64,000 bases of DNA from Aeromonas rivuli (GTDB taxonomy: Bacteria > Pseudomonadota > Gammaproteobacteria > Enterobacterales > Aeromonadaceae), in assembly GCF_000820045.1 (NCBI RefSeq), contig NZ_CDBJ01000042.1:124001-188000 (forward strand). The letters are read 5' to 3'. This document shows, one piece after another, positions 8,833 to 16,171 of this stretch. Below the pieces are notes generated by a model. That model worked only from the letters and a program-made list of their open reading frames with translations, made no database searches and had not been told where the DNA came from. Within the stretch, counting starts at the first letter, position 1. Every line of letters begins with the position of its first letter. The position numbers were made by a program, and so were the translations under genes.

Positions 8833-9453
8833 ATGAATAGATTGATCACGGCGTTGGCCCTTGCCCTGGCCTTGTCTGCCTGTGGTTCCGAGCCCATAGA
8901 CCGCAAGGTGGGGGATCCCCGTCAGGCCGCGCCCGGTATGGAGCTGAACTGGCTGGTGGCGCGCATGACCGATCAGCTGATGGAGCGCAAGTCCCTCTCC
9001 ACCCTGACCGAGCCCATTGCCGTCTCCTCCTTCGTCGATCTCGACACCCTGCAGGACACCAACTGGATGGGCCAGCAGATAGAAGAGGGCTTCATCTATG
9101 AGCTGAACCGGCGCGGTGAGGTGGTGGTGGACTTCAAGATGACCGGCAATATCAAGGTGACCCCGCAAGGGGACTTCGTGATGAGCCGCAACTACAAGGA
9201 TCTCTCTGCCAGGCTGCCCATCACCCGCATCCTGACCGGCACCTTCAGCCGCAACAAGCAGGGCATTTTAGTGAATGCCCGCATCATAGACTTGCGTACC
9301 AAGATGGTGGAGACCACGGCCCAGAGCCTGATCCCGCTGCAGTACCTCTCTGGTGCCAGCAACTCATTCGGACGTGCCTCGGTCAACCGGGGTCTGTTGC
9401 AGCGCGGCTCGGGGACAACCCCTCAGGGCCACCTGGTCAACCTGACCCCCTGA
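8833..9453 (+). CDS. flgO: FlgO, flagellar outer-membrane lipoprotein
   Basis: The 206-residue protein has a short signal sequence ending in a lipobox-like LALSAC, with the modified Cys at about residue 17. The body contains the FlgO signature, including PIAVSSFVDLDTLQDTNWMG and IDLRTKMVETTAQ. In Vibrio cholerae FlgO is an outer-membrane protein needed for full motility together with FlgP. I chose ATG 8833, which places the signal peptide at the N-terminus. flgP follows on the same strand after 46 bases. Confidence 0.85.
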   Translation: MNRLITALALALALSACGSEPIDRKVGDPRQAAPGMELNWLVARMTDQLMERKSLSTLTEPIAVSSFVDLDTLQDTNWMGQQIEEGFIYELNRRGEVVVDFKMTGNIKVTPQGDFVMSRNYKDLSARLPITRILTGTFSRNKQGILVNARIIDLRTKMVETTAQSLIPLQYLSGASNSFGRASVNRGLLQRGSGTTPQGHLVNLTP

Positions 9454-9499
9454 GGGTGCGGCGCCGGTGCGCCCCCCAAGCCAAGATGGAGTAAGCAAG

Positions 9500-9928
9500 A
9501 TGAAGACCCTGTTTGGATGCCTGCTCGCCCTGCTGCTCACCGCATGCAGTGGCAACCGTGTGGTGGAATATGGCAACAACGTCAGTGAGCCGGATGATTT
9601 CCCCGTGCTCAAGGCGGTGGGATATGCGGTGATCGACATCCAGCCCGGCCCCTCCCAGTCCGAGCGGATGCTGCAAGCCATTCGCGCCTCCAAAATGGAT
9701 GCCTATCGTGAACTGGCCGAGCAGCTCAATGGCCAGCAAGTCAGTGCCAGCTCCCGCTATCAGGATCTCAAGCAGGTCTCCAATGCCCTGGATGTCTCGG
9801 TGGCAGGCATGGTGCGTGGCGCCCGGGTGGTGGCGACCTATCCCCGTGGCAACACCTATGCCACCGAGCTGGAGCTCGATACCCGCAACCTCTACCACCT
9901 CAATCAGCTGATGGCGGGGCAGTACTGA
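9500..9928 (+). CDS. flgP: FlgP, flagellar outer-membrane lipoprotein (LPP20 family)
   Basis: The 142-residue lipoprotein has a signal sequence and lipobox (LLLTAC, Cys near residue 15). The LPP20-type domain includes RASKMDAYRELAEQLNGQQV. FlgP works with FlgO and FlgT at the base of the polar flagellum in vibrios and forms basal disks in Campylobacter. The start at ATG 9500 has GGAG 8 bases upstream. It is the last gene of the FliA-dependent flgOP unit and is followed by a strong terminator. Confidence 0.87.
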   Translation: MKTLFGCLLALLLTACSGNRVVEYGNNVSEPDDFPVLKAVGYAVIDIQPGPSQSERMLQAIRASKMDAYRELAEQLNGQQVSASSRYQDLKQVSNALDVSVAGMVRGARVVATYPRGNTYATELELDTRNLYHLNQLMAGQY

Positions 9929-9997
9929 GCAACGCCGATGGGGGTGGAGAGGCCCCTCTCGGCTGACCCTGCGCATGGACGCGGGTGGACTGAAAAC

Positions 9998-10025
9998 AAA
10001 AAGGCGACCCAGGGGTCGCCTTTTT
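9998..10025. terminator. bidirectional terminator between flgP and pheA
   Basis: AAAAAGGCGACC and GGTCGCCTTTTT pair around a CAGG loop. An A-run precedes and a T-run follows, so it can end both flgOP (plus) and pheA (minus) transcripts. Confidence 0.85.
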
Positions 10026-10124
10026 GTTTTTGCGGCGTGTTGCCGTGCCGCTTCAGGTGCCCTGCATGGTGCGGGGCGGCGTTCTCTTGCCGCCCCTGCG
10101 TGGCGCCTGAACCCCTGGTTCGGC

Positions 10125-11294
10125 TTATCCCAGGATAACGGGGGGCACGGCCGTGGGTTTGACATCCTCGCTCGGGTAGCAGCCCAGTACCTTGATGTAG
10201 CGGGTGATCTGGGTCAGCTCGACCAGGGCCGCCTGCATCTCGGCGCTCTGCAAATTGGCCGAGACATCCAGATAGAACATCTCCTCCCAGGGGTTGCCCT
10301 GCACGGGGCGGGACTCCAGCTTGGTCATGTTGATGCTGTTATTGCGCAGTACCAGCAGCGCCTCGACCAGGGAGCCCGGCTTTTGCGAGGTGGACATGAT
10401 GAGCGTGGTCTTGGCCGGGATCTGCGACGCCACATCGATGGGCTTGCGCGCCACGACGATGAAGCGGCTGTAGTTCTCTTTCTGGTTGGCCAACTGCTCG
10501 GCCAGCACCGCCAGGCCATACAACTCGCCGCCATCCGCACTACCAATGGCCGCCGCCTCGGGGCTGGCCAGCTCTTTCACTTTCATCATGGCACTGGAGG
10601 AGGAGTCGCAGATCTCGTGGCGGGCTCCCTCCAGCTTGCTCAGGTAGTGGGAGCACTGCTGGAACACCTGGGGATGGGCGTAGAAGGTCTTGATGCGTTC
10701 GATCCCGGTCGGCACGGCCGTCAGCACGCAGTGCTCAATCGGATAAGTCAGCTCGCCGACGATGGAGAGGCTGGTGTGCTGCATCACGTCATACACCTCG
10801 TTGATGGAGCCCGAGCTGGTGTTCTCGATGGGCAGCACCCCGAAGGCGGCGCGGCCTGACTCCACGGAGTCCAGTACCTCGCGGAAGTTCTGGCAGTTGA
10901 CCTCGACCACCTGATCCTTGTAACGGGCCAGGTACTTGCGTGCCGCCAGACTGGAGTAGGAGCCACGGGGCCCCAGGTAGGCGACGCTGGTCATGGGCTC
11001 TTGCTGCTCAGGGTTGAGCAGCCCTTGCAGGTAGGCCTGCTGGGAGAGCACCGAATCTTCGATGATGGTGTGATAGAGGCGGGTCACATACTGGGCATCC
11101 AGACCCAGCACCCGCCCTTTCTGGATCAGGGCGACCAGCAGATCCTGTTCTCGCTGATGATCGCGAATGGGGCGCGGATTGGCCTGCTTGGCGCGGGCGA
11201 CCGCTATGCTCAGGGCCTTGCGCTTGGCCAGCAGGGCAAGCAGCTCCTGATCCAACTGGGTGATGTCCTGCCTGATGTCGTCTAGGGTTACCAT
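10125..11294 (-). CDS. pheA: PheA, chorismate mutase / prephenate dehydratase
   Basis: The 389-residue bifunctional P-protein converts chorismate to prephenate and then phenylpyruvate in phenylalanine synthesis. The N-terminal chorismate mutase helix (about 1-90) starts VTLDDIRQDITQLDQELLALLAKR. The prephenate dehydratase domain runs about 105-285 (AYLGPRGSYSSLAARKY and GVLPIENTSSGSINEVYD). A C-terminal ACT domain with ESRPVQGNPWEEMFYLD binds phenylalanine for feedback inhibition. The start at 11294 gives almost the E. coli length of 386. An in-frame ATG at 11333 sits directly at the attenuator T-run and is less likely. Expression should respond to charged tRNA-Phe through the upstream leader. 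Confidence 0.95.
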   Translation of the reverse strand: MVTLDDIRQDITQLDQELLALLAKRKALSIAVARAKQANPRPIRDHQREQDLLVALIQKGRVLGLDAQYVTRLYHTIIEDSVLSQQAYLQGLLNPEQQEPMTSVAYLGPRGSYSSLAARKYLARYKDQVVEVNCQNFREVLDSVESGRAAFGVLPIENTSSGSINEVYDVMQHTSLSIVGELTYPIEHCVLTAVPTGIERIKTFYAHPQVFQQCSHYLSKLEGARHEICDSSSSAMMKVKELASPEAAAIGSADGGELYGLAVLAEQLANQKENYSRFIVVARKPIDVASQIPAKTTLIMSTSQKPGSLVEALLVLRNNSINMTKLESRPVQGNPWEEMFYLDVSANLQSAEMQAALVELTQITRYIKVLGCYPSEDVKPTAVPPVILG

Positions 11295-11333
11295 GATACG
11301 TACCTGTCCAGATATGCCATTGATATTATTCAT

Positions 11334-11357
11334 AAAAAAGCCTCCGCTAGGGAGGCT
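11334..11357 (-). terminator. pheA attenuator terminator
   Basis: On the minus strand AGCCTCC-CTAGC-GGAGGCT is followed immediately by six T. It lies 45 bases after the pheL stop codon and 39 bases before the pheA start. Position and shape fit the terminator arm of a classical attenuator. Confidence 0.85.
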
Positions 11358-11401
11358 CGATTCGTCTTTAGTTTCCGGTTTATACGACGACTGGCCTTCC
11401 C

Positions 11402-11449
11402 TCAGGTGGGCCGGATAAACGAGAAGCGAAAGAGGAATAGTGAATGCAT
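11402..11449 (-). CDS. pheL: PheL, phenylalanine leader peptide
   Basis: The 15-codon peptide MHSLFLFRFSFIRPT has four phenylalanines among residues 5-11. It lies directly upstream of the terminator hairpin before pheA, with an AAGG ribosome binding site ahead of the ATG. When charged tRNA-Phe is scarce, the ribosome stalls on the Phe codons and the downstream terminator does not form. Confidence 0.9.
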   Translation of the reverse strand: MHSLFLFRFSFIRPT

Positions 11450-11700
11450 GGGACTGCCTTGGAATGTCAATGCCCTAGCTTTAAGGGATTTGCCGGTGTG
11501 ATGCAAGTAAAACTTGCCAGCAGGGGATGCTCGCCGGCGTCTGCGGACAGGGTCGTATTCGTTGATATGGGCGGATTGATCTGGATCATGATTAATAGCC
11601 ATTGACGATGGAAGTGTCATTTTTCTGTTATCTCATTTATGGCCCATTCAGGATCCGCGGGTCAAAATGCCCCCCTGGATTCACAGACGAGGCATCCATC

Positions 11701-12537
11701 ATGGATACCAACATTGTTCTACTGAATCAGGGATATGATCAGACTTTTCAGGCCAGGGAGCAGCGCCTCATCGACATCCTGTCCACCTATGACGAGCTGG
11801 TCGTCTCTTTCTCGGGACGGTTGGAATCTTGCTATGGCATGGATCTCTGTCGCGCCAGCGGGACGCGCATCCGTGCCCTGACCCTGGACAATCCACTGCT
11901 CAGCCGACGTGAGTTGGCCCGCGCCCATCGTTACTGCCAGCGCTACAACATAGAGCAGCGCGTCCTCAAGACCGACGAGATGCTGTTCTGCGATATAGAG
12001 CAGCCGCCCAAGGTGGCGCGGGATCCGGTGCGTTTCATCGATGAGGCCAAGGCGCAACAGGCGGACTGGGCACATCTGCCGCTGCTGATCCCGGCGTCGG
12101 TCGAGGAGATGCAGGCCTATCTGGGGCGCTTTCATCAGGCGCCGCCACGGACTCTCTGGCTGTTCGCCAGGGAGGGAATGTGCCACAGAGACTTCCGTTA
12201 CGGCTTCCACAAGCGTGAACTCGACCGTTGGGGCAAGGCCAGCGGTGGCTACCTCAATCGCCGATTCCAGCACATCAGCCAGATGGATCGAAGCCATGTA
12301 CAGATGATCGACATGGCGGAGCAGGTCCTGGCCGACATGGGACTCGACGAGGCGGAGGTGCATTTTCACACCCTGAACGATGACAGCGTCACCCTGGCCA
12401 GGGTGCGGCTGCCATCCCATCAGCGCGCCCATGGTTTCGATCGTCAACTCGACATCTATCGCGCCCTCAAGGGGATGGCCTTTGACTACGTCACCCTGGA
12501 CATGGCCCTGCCCAATTGCCATGACATCGCGGGTTGA
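11701..12537 (+). CDS. LarE-like PP-loop protein lacking the usual catalytic residues
   Basis: The 278-residue protein resembles LarE, the ATP-dependent sacrificial sulfur transferase that makes the nickel-pincer cofactor of lactate racemase. The N-terminal PP-loop region reads YDELVVSFSGRLES, where LarE has SGGxDS, so one glycine and the aspartate are lost. A later stretch (WGKASGGYLNRRFQHI) aligns with the LarE segment that carries the sacrificial cysteine, and here that position is Tyr. The C-terminus (IYRALKGMAFDYVTLDM) matches the LarE end well. No larA, larB or larC is nearby. A changed or non-enzymatic function is likely. GAGG upstream supports ATG 11701. Alignment was done by eye. Confidence 0.6.
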   Translation: MDTNIVLLNQGYDQTFQAREQRLIDILSTYDELVVSFSGRLESCYGMDLCRASGTRIRALTLDNPLLSRRELARAHRYCQRYNIEQRVLKTDEMLFCDIEQPPKVARDPVRFIDEAKAQQADWAHLPLLIPASVEEMQAYLGRFHQAPPRTLWLFAREGMCHRDFRYGFHKRELDRWGKASGGYLNRRFQHISQMDRSHVQMIDMAEQVLADMGLDEAEVHFHTLNDDSVTLARVRLPSHQRAHGFDRQLDIYRALKGMAFDYVTLDMALPNCHDIAG

Positions 12538-12634
12538 CCGGTCGCGGCGCCAGCAGTGTGAGCGGCGTCATAGGCAAGCAGGGGGCGACTGTTTATACTG
12601 GCGCCCCTTTTTGCATCTGCCTGACAGGAATGCC

Positions 12635-13195
12635 ATGAAAGCCCTTCCCCTGCTGCTCGCCCTCTCCCTCGGCCCAGTGCTGGCCCAGGCCGCGCCGCTC
12701 ACTCAGGTGACCCTGGCCGACGGCCGCGTGGTACAGCTCAACGATGACTTCAGCTGGGAATACCTGCTGATCAAGCCTGCCCAGAGCAGCACAACGACGA
12801 CACAGACTACGACCCCTCGGGCCGTGGCTGCCCCCGTATTGACCGAGCAGGCCCTGGCCAATCCCAAGTTGCTGAGCGAGGCATCCCGGGATGGTGTGGT
12901 GGTGAGCCTGGACAGCCTAGTGGCGGAAGATCCCTATCGGCTGCATTTCATGGTGCACAACACCGGGACCCGCAACGTGGTCGGTGTGCGGGGCTATGTC
13001 AGCCTGTTCGATGGTCAGGGTGTCCAGTTGGCACGCCAGGAAGCCCGCTTCTGGGTTGCCGAGAACCGCCTGCCCGAGACCTATCTGCGCAAGGGCGAGA
13101 AGCGTCCTTCCCTCGAGATCGAGATGGCCAGGCCGGCCGGGCAGGGTGACCAGCCTCTGGTGCGGGTCGAGATAGAGGAAGTGCTGTTCCGTTGA
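12635..13195 (+). CDS. DUF3157 family periplasmic protein
   Basis: The 186-residue protein has a signal peptide (MKALPLLLALSLGPVLAQA). A short domain follows containing TLADGRVVQLNDDFSWEYL, typical of DUF3157 proteins in vibrios and aeromonads (recalled). A Thr/Gln-rich linker (residues 50-62) leads to a beta-rich C-terminal half that looks like an Ig-like fold (LHFMVHNTGTRNVVGVRGYVSLFD). The function is unknown. It ends at a strong terminator and appears monocistronic. Confidence 0.7.
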   Translation: MKALPLLLALSLGPVLAQAAPLTQVTLADGRVVQLNDDFSWEYLLIKPAQSSTTTTQTTTPRAVAAPVLTEQALANPKLLSEASRDGVVVSLDSLVAEDPYRLHFMVHNTGTRNVVGVRGYVSLFDGQGVQLARQEARFWVAENRLPETYLRKGEKRPSLEIEMARPAGQGDQPLVRVEIEEVLFR

Positions 13196-13212
13196 GTCCT
13201 GTTGTCGATGAA

Positions 13213-13235
13213 AACCTCCTTCGGGAGGTTTTTTT
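13213..13235 (+). terminator. terminator of the DUF3157 gene
   Basis: AACCTCC and GGAGGTT pair around a stable TTCG tetraloop, followed by seven T. It begins 17 bases past the stop codon. Confidence 0.9.
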
Positions 13236-13367
13236 ATGTCTAAAAACAGTCGGTTAAATCTGACAGCAACAGTTGCTTACATCTGACATGGTTTGGCAAC
13301 AGCTTGCTCCTCGGCAGCGGGAGAGGAGATGGGCACAATGACGCCATCACAACGAGGAGTCATCAAA

Positions 13368-13991
13368 ATGAAAAAACTTACCCTTTCCGTCATGGTGCTG
13401 GCCGCCTGCTCTTCCGCTTCCGCCATGGCGCAGGATGCCTTCAGTTATGCCAAAGGGGCCGCGACCTGGGCCCATACCAAGTCCGAGTTCGTGGGTGGCA
13501 AGGACAATGACAATCGCGACTTTGGTGGTCTGAGCCTGGACTTGTCCAAGTCCTTTGCAGGCAACTTCTATGGTCGTTTCGGTTCCGAATACAGCTCCCG
13601 CAACAGCGGCAATGACAACATGGCCATCTCCAGCCTGGGCGTGGGTGTGTTCACGCCGATCAGCACCGGCCTGAACCTCTATGGGGAGACCGGCCTGATG
13701 GGTTACAGCCTGGAGCGCGAGTTGAGCCATGACGTCGAGGGTTGGGACTCCGTGGCCCGCAAGCAGAGCGGCAGTCTCTATGGTGAAGTGGGCATGCGTT
13801 ACGACCTGGGTCAGGTTGAACTCTCTACCGCCTATCGCTACGCCAACATGACCGACGACATGCAAGACTTCAAGGTCGGCGCTGCCTACAAGCTCACCCA
13901 GAGTTTGGCCCTGACCGCCGATTACACCTATCGCCACTGGGACTTGCAGCAAGGCTCCATCACCAGCCTGGGTGTGAAGTACAGCTTCTGA
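13368..13991 (+). CDS. small outer-membrane beta-barrel protein
   Basis: The 207-residue protein has a signal peptide cut after SASAMA (residue 22). Alternating polar and hydrophobic strands follow, and it ends in the C-terminal Phe signature typical of barrels assembled by BAM (LGVKYSF). About eight strands are suggested by repeats such as LTADYTYRHWDLQQGS. No catalytic motif was seen, so it is probably a structural barrel or an adhesin-like surface protein. The ATG at 13368 has GAGGAG 8 bases upstream. It is monocistronic and followed by a strong terminator. Confidence 0.75.
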   Translation: MKKLTLSVMVLAACSSASAMAQDAFSYAKGAATWAHTKSEFVGGKDNDNRDFGGLSLDLSKSFAGNFYGRFGSEYSSRNSGNDNMAISSLGVGVFTPISTGLNLYGETGLMGYSLERELSHDVEGWDSVARKQSGSLYGEVGMRYDLGQVELSTAYRYANMTDDMQDFKVGAAYKLTQSLALTADYTYRHWDLQQGSITSLGVKYSF

Positions 13992-14031
13992 TCCTCTTGT
14001 TCATACTGGATTTCCCCCAAGTAAGCCGCTT

Positions 14032-14058
14032 GCCCATGACAGTGTCATGGGCTTTTTT
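14032..14058 (+). terminator. terminator of the outer-membrane barrel gene
   Basis: GCCCATGAC and GTCATGGGC form a 9-bp stem with a 3-base loop, followed by six T. Confidence 0.88.
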
Positions 14059-14106
14059 ATTTTCCGGTGATCCTGTTTTCCCCCTTGTGTCGTATCGGTT
14101 CGTAAT

Positions 14107-14164
14107 AGTTATACAACTTTCATTTCTTTGTATAACTGCTATAACTGGTTCAATGCTTATACAA
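14107..14164 (+). promoter_or_regulatory. palindromic operator of the photolyase/lipid cluster
   Basis: AGTTATACAA (14107-14116) and TTGTATAACT (14128-14137) form a perfect 10-bp inverted repeat with an 11-base spacer. A third half-site TTATACAA lies at 14157-14164, just before the first start codon. A -10-like TATAAC sits at 14140-14145. The symmetry and spacing suit a dimeric MerR-type regulator, and such a gene is second in the cluster. Autoregulation is therefore inferred. Confidence 0.65.
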
Positions 14165-14175
14165 GGGGCGCAATC

Positions 14176-15120
14176 ATGTACAAGATCAAGGTCGGTATCA
14201 GTGCCTGTCTGCTGGGGCAGGAAGTGCGCTTCGACGGGGGCCACAAGCGCTCCAGTTTCTGCGAACGGGATCTTGGCGTCCACTTCGAATACCAGCCTAT
14301 CTGCCCGGAGATGGCCATAGGACTGGGCTCGCCCCGGGCCGCCATCCGCCTGGTCAAGCGCCAGGGGTCGATCCGCGCCGAGGCGAGCAATGGCAGCTTC
14401 GATGTCACCGACGCCCTGACGGCCTTCAGTGAACGGCAGGTGCGCCAGCTTGACCACATCGCCGGCTACATCCTCTGCGCCAAGTCGCCGAGCTGCGGCA
14501 TGGAGCGGGTGCGCATTTACTCGACCAACAACGAGGGCAGTGCCAAGGAGGGCATTGGCCTGTTCGCCAAGGCGCTGATGGAGGCCAACCCCCTGTTGCC
14601 GGTGGAGGAAGATGGCCGCCTTTGCGACCCCATATTGCGGGAGAACTTCGTGTTGCGGGTGTTCGCCTATCACGACTGGCAACAGTTGTGTGCCAGCGGG
14701 ATCAGCAAGGCGAGCCTGATTGCCTTTCACTCCCGCTACAAATATCTGGTCTTCTCCCATGCCCCCAGCCACTACCAGGCCCTCGGCCGGTTGCTCGGCA
14801 ACTTGCATCAACAAACCCTCTCCCAGAGTGCCGACGCTTATATCAAGGGGTTGATGACGGCGCTCAAGCTGCGCGCCAATCGCCGTGGTCATGCCAATGT
14901 GTTGATGCATTTGCAGGGTTACTTCAAACAGGTGTTGAGTCAGGGCCAGAAGCAGGAGCTGGCCGAGACAATAGAGAAGTACCGCACCGGTCTGTTGCCA
15001 CTGCTGGTGCCGCTCACCCTGATCCGTCACTACCTGCGCGAATATCCCAATGCCTATCTCGCCGATCAGGTCTATCTCAATCCGCATCCCGAGGCGCTCA
15101 GGCTCCGATATGGGCTCTGA
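14176..15120 (+). CDS. DUF523/DUF1722 (YbgA-like) protein
   Basis: The 314-residue protein has an N-terminal DUF523 domain (about 1-150: GISACLLGQEVRFDGGHKR, CPEMAIGLGSPR, CAKSPSCGMERVRIY). A C-terminal DUF1722 domain (about 185-310) resembles E. coli YbgA, which lies next to phr. Conserved cysteines (CLLG, CPE, CAKSPSCG) hint at a metal or Fe-S site. DUF1722 is repeatedly found beside photolyase genes, but its function is not established. The start at ATG 14176 follows AGGGG. It is the first gene of the cluster, directly behind the palindromic operator. Confidence 0.85.
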   Translation: MYKIKVGISACLLGQEVRFDGGHKRSSFCERDLGVHFEYQPICPEMAIGLGSPRAAIRLVKRQGSIRAEASNGSFDVTDALTAFSERQVRQLDHIAGYILCAKSPSCGMERVRIYSTNNEGSAKEGIGLFAKALMEANPLLPVEEDGRLCDPILRENFVLRVFAYHDWQQLCASGISKASLIAFHSRYKYLVFSHAPSHYQALGRLLGNLHQQTLSQSADAYIKGLMTALKLRANRRGHANVLMHLQGYFKQVLSQGQKQELAETIEKYRTGLLPLLVPLTLIRHYLREYPNAYLADQVYLNPHPEALRLRYGL

Positions 15121-15151
15121 ACCCCGGGAAGCCCGCAAGGTGAACTCACTC

Positions 15152-16033
15152 ATGCAGGATCCATCCGTTTCATCACAACAGACAGCCCCGCAAGAGGGGG
15201 AGGAGCGGGAGGCGGCCTCGGGGGAGGCGCGCTACCCCATCCGCGAGGTATCCCGCCTGACCGGGGTCAATGCCGTGACCCTGCGCGCCTGGCAGCGCCG
15301 TTACGGTCTGGTGCAGCCGGCTCGCACCGAGAAGGGGCATCGCCTCTACAGCGAACAGGATATCCGGCACATAGAGGCGATCCTGAGCTGGCTGGAGCGG
15401 GGGGTGAGCATAGGTCAGGTCAAGGGGTTGCTTGGCGATAGCCAGAGTGTGGCGCCAAGTGATCACTGGCAACAGAGCCAGGAGAGCCTCTGGCAGCTGC
15501 TGCTCGATCTCAAGACCCGCCAGCTGGAACAGGGGCTCAACGATCTGATCGCCAGTTACCCGTTCGATCTGGTGCGCAGCCAGCTGCTCGAACCCGTGCT
15601 GGATCGACTGATGGCCATGACCGACAGGCCGGATGCGGAGCTGTTGCGTCACCACTGGCTAGACTGGCTCGCCCACTACTTCGGTCGCCATCTGGTCGGT
15701 CAGGGGAAGGGGCGGCCACTGACTCTGGCGAGCTGGGGCAAGGTGGGGCCACTCGCACTGCTCTGGCACGCTTATGAACTGATCAATCAGGGTTATGAGG
15801 TGCAACTCATCGGCCCTTGCGATCCCAGGCTCGCCCAACTGCTTGCCGGTCGCAGCCATGACAACTGGCTGGTGCTGATGGGCGCGGCCATTCCCAGGGG
15901 GGAGCTGACGACCCCCTGGCCAGTGGGTACTCAGGCCATGGGCCCCCTGGGCCGTCTCTACCCTGAGCCGCCCCAGATCGATGCCTTGCAGGCCCTAGCC
16001 TGGCAGCCGAGCCTGGCAGCCGAGCCTGGCTGA
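15152..16033 (+). CDS. MerR-family regulator, LitR/CarH-like but apparently without the B12 motif
   Basis: The 293-residue protein has a MerR winged-helix domain (about residues 28-97: YPIREVSRLTGVNAVTLRAWQRRYG, then KGHRLYSEQDIRHIEAIL). A long C-terminal part follows, with a helical bundle and a Rossmann-like stretch (LTLASWGKVGPLALLWHAYELINQGYEVQLIG). This layout is that of LitR/CarH photoreceptor regulators, but the cobalamin DxHxxG motif is not visible. The ligand or signal is thus unknown. It probably controls the surrounding cluster through the operator at 14107-14164. ATG 15110 and GTG 15140 are alternative starts. Confidence 0.75.
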   Translation: MQDPSVSSQQTAPQEGEEREAASGEARYPIREVSRLTGVNAVTLRAWQRRYGLVQPARTEKGHRLYSEQDIRHIEAILSWLERGVSIGQVKGLLGDSQSVAPSDHWQQSQESLWQLLLDLKTRQLEQGLNDLIASYPFDLVRSQLLEPVLDRLMAMTDRPDAELLRHHWLDWLAHYFGRHLVGQGKGRPLTLASWGKVGPLALLWHAYELINQGYEVQLIGPCDPRLAQLLAGRSHDNWLVLMGAAIPRGELTTPWPVGTQAMGPLGRLYPEPPQIDALQALAWQPSLAAEPG

Positions 16034-16171
16034 CTGGCTCGCCATGCAGCCGAACCCTGTCCCTGCCGGCAGAGGCTCCGGGGGGCAATCGAGGGGCAAG
16101 TCCGCAGCCAAAGGGTGAAGGGGGCCTCCCTCTCTCATCGCGTTTTTAATGGAATTGAAACAGGAGCGACC

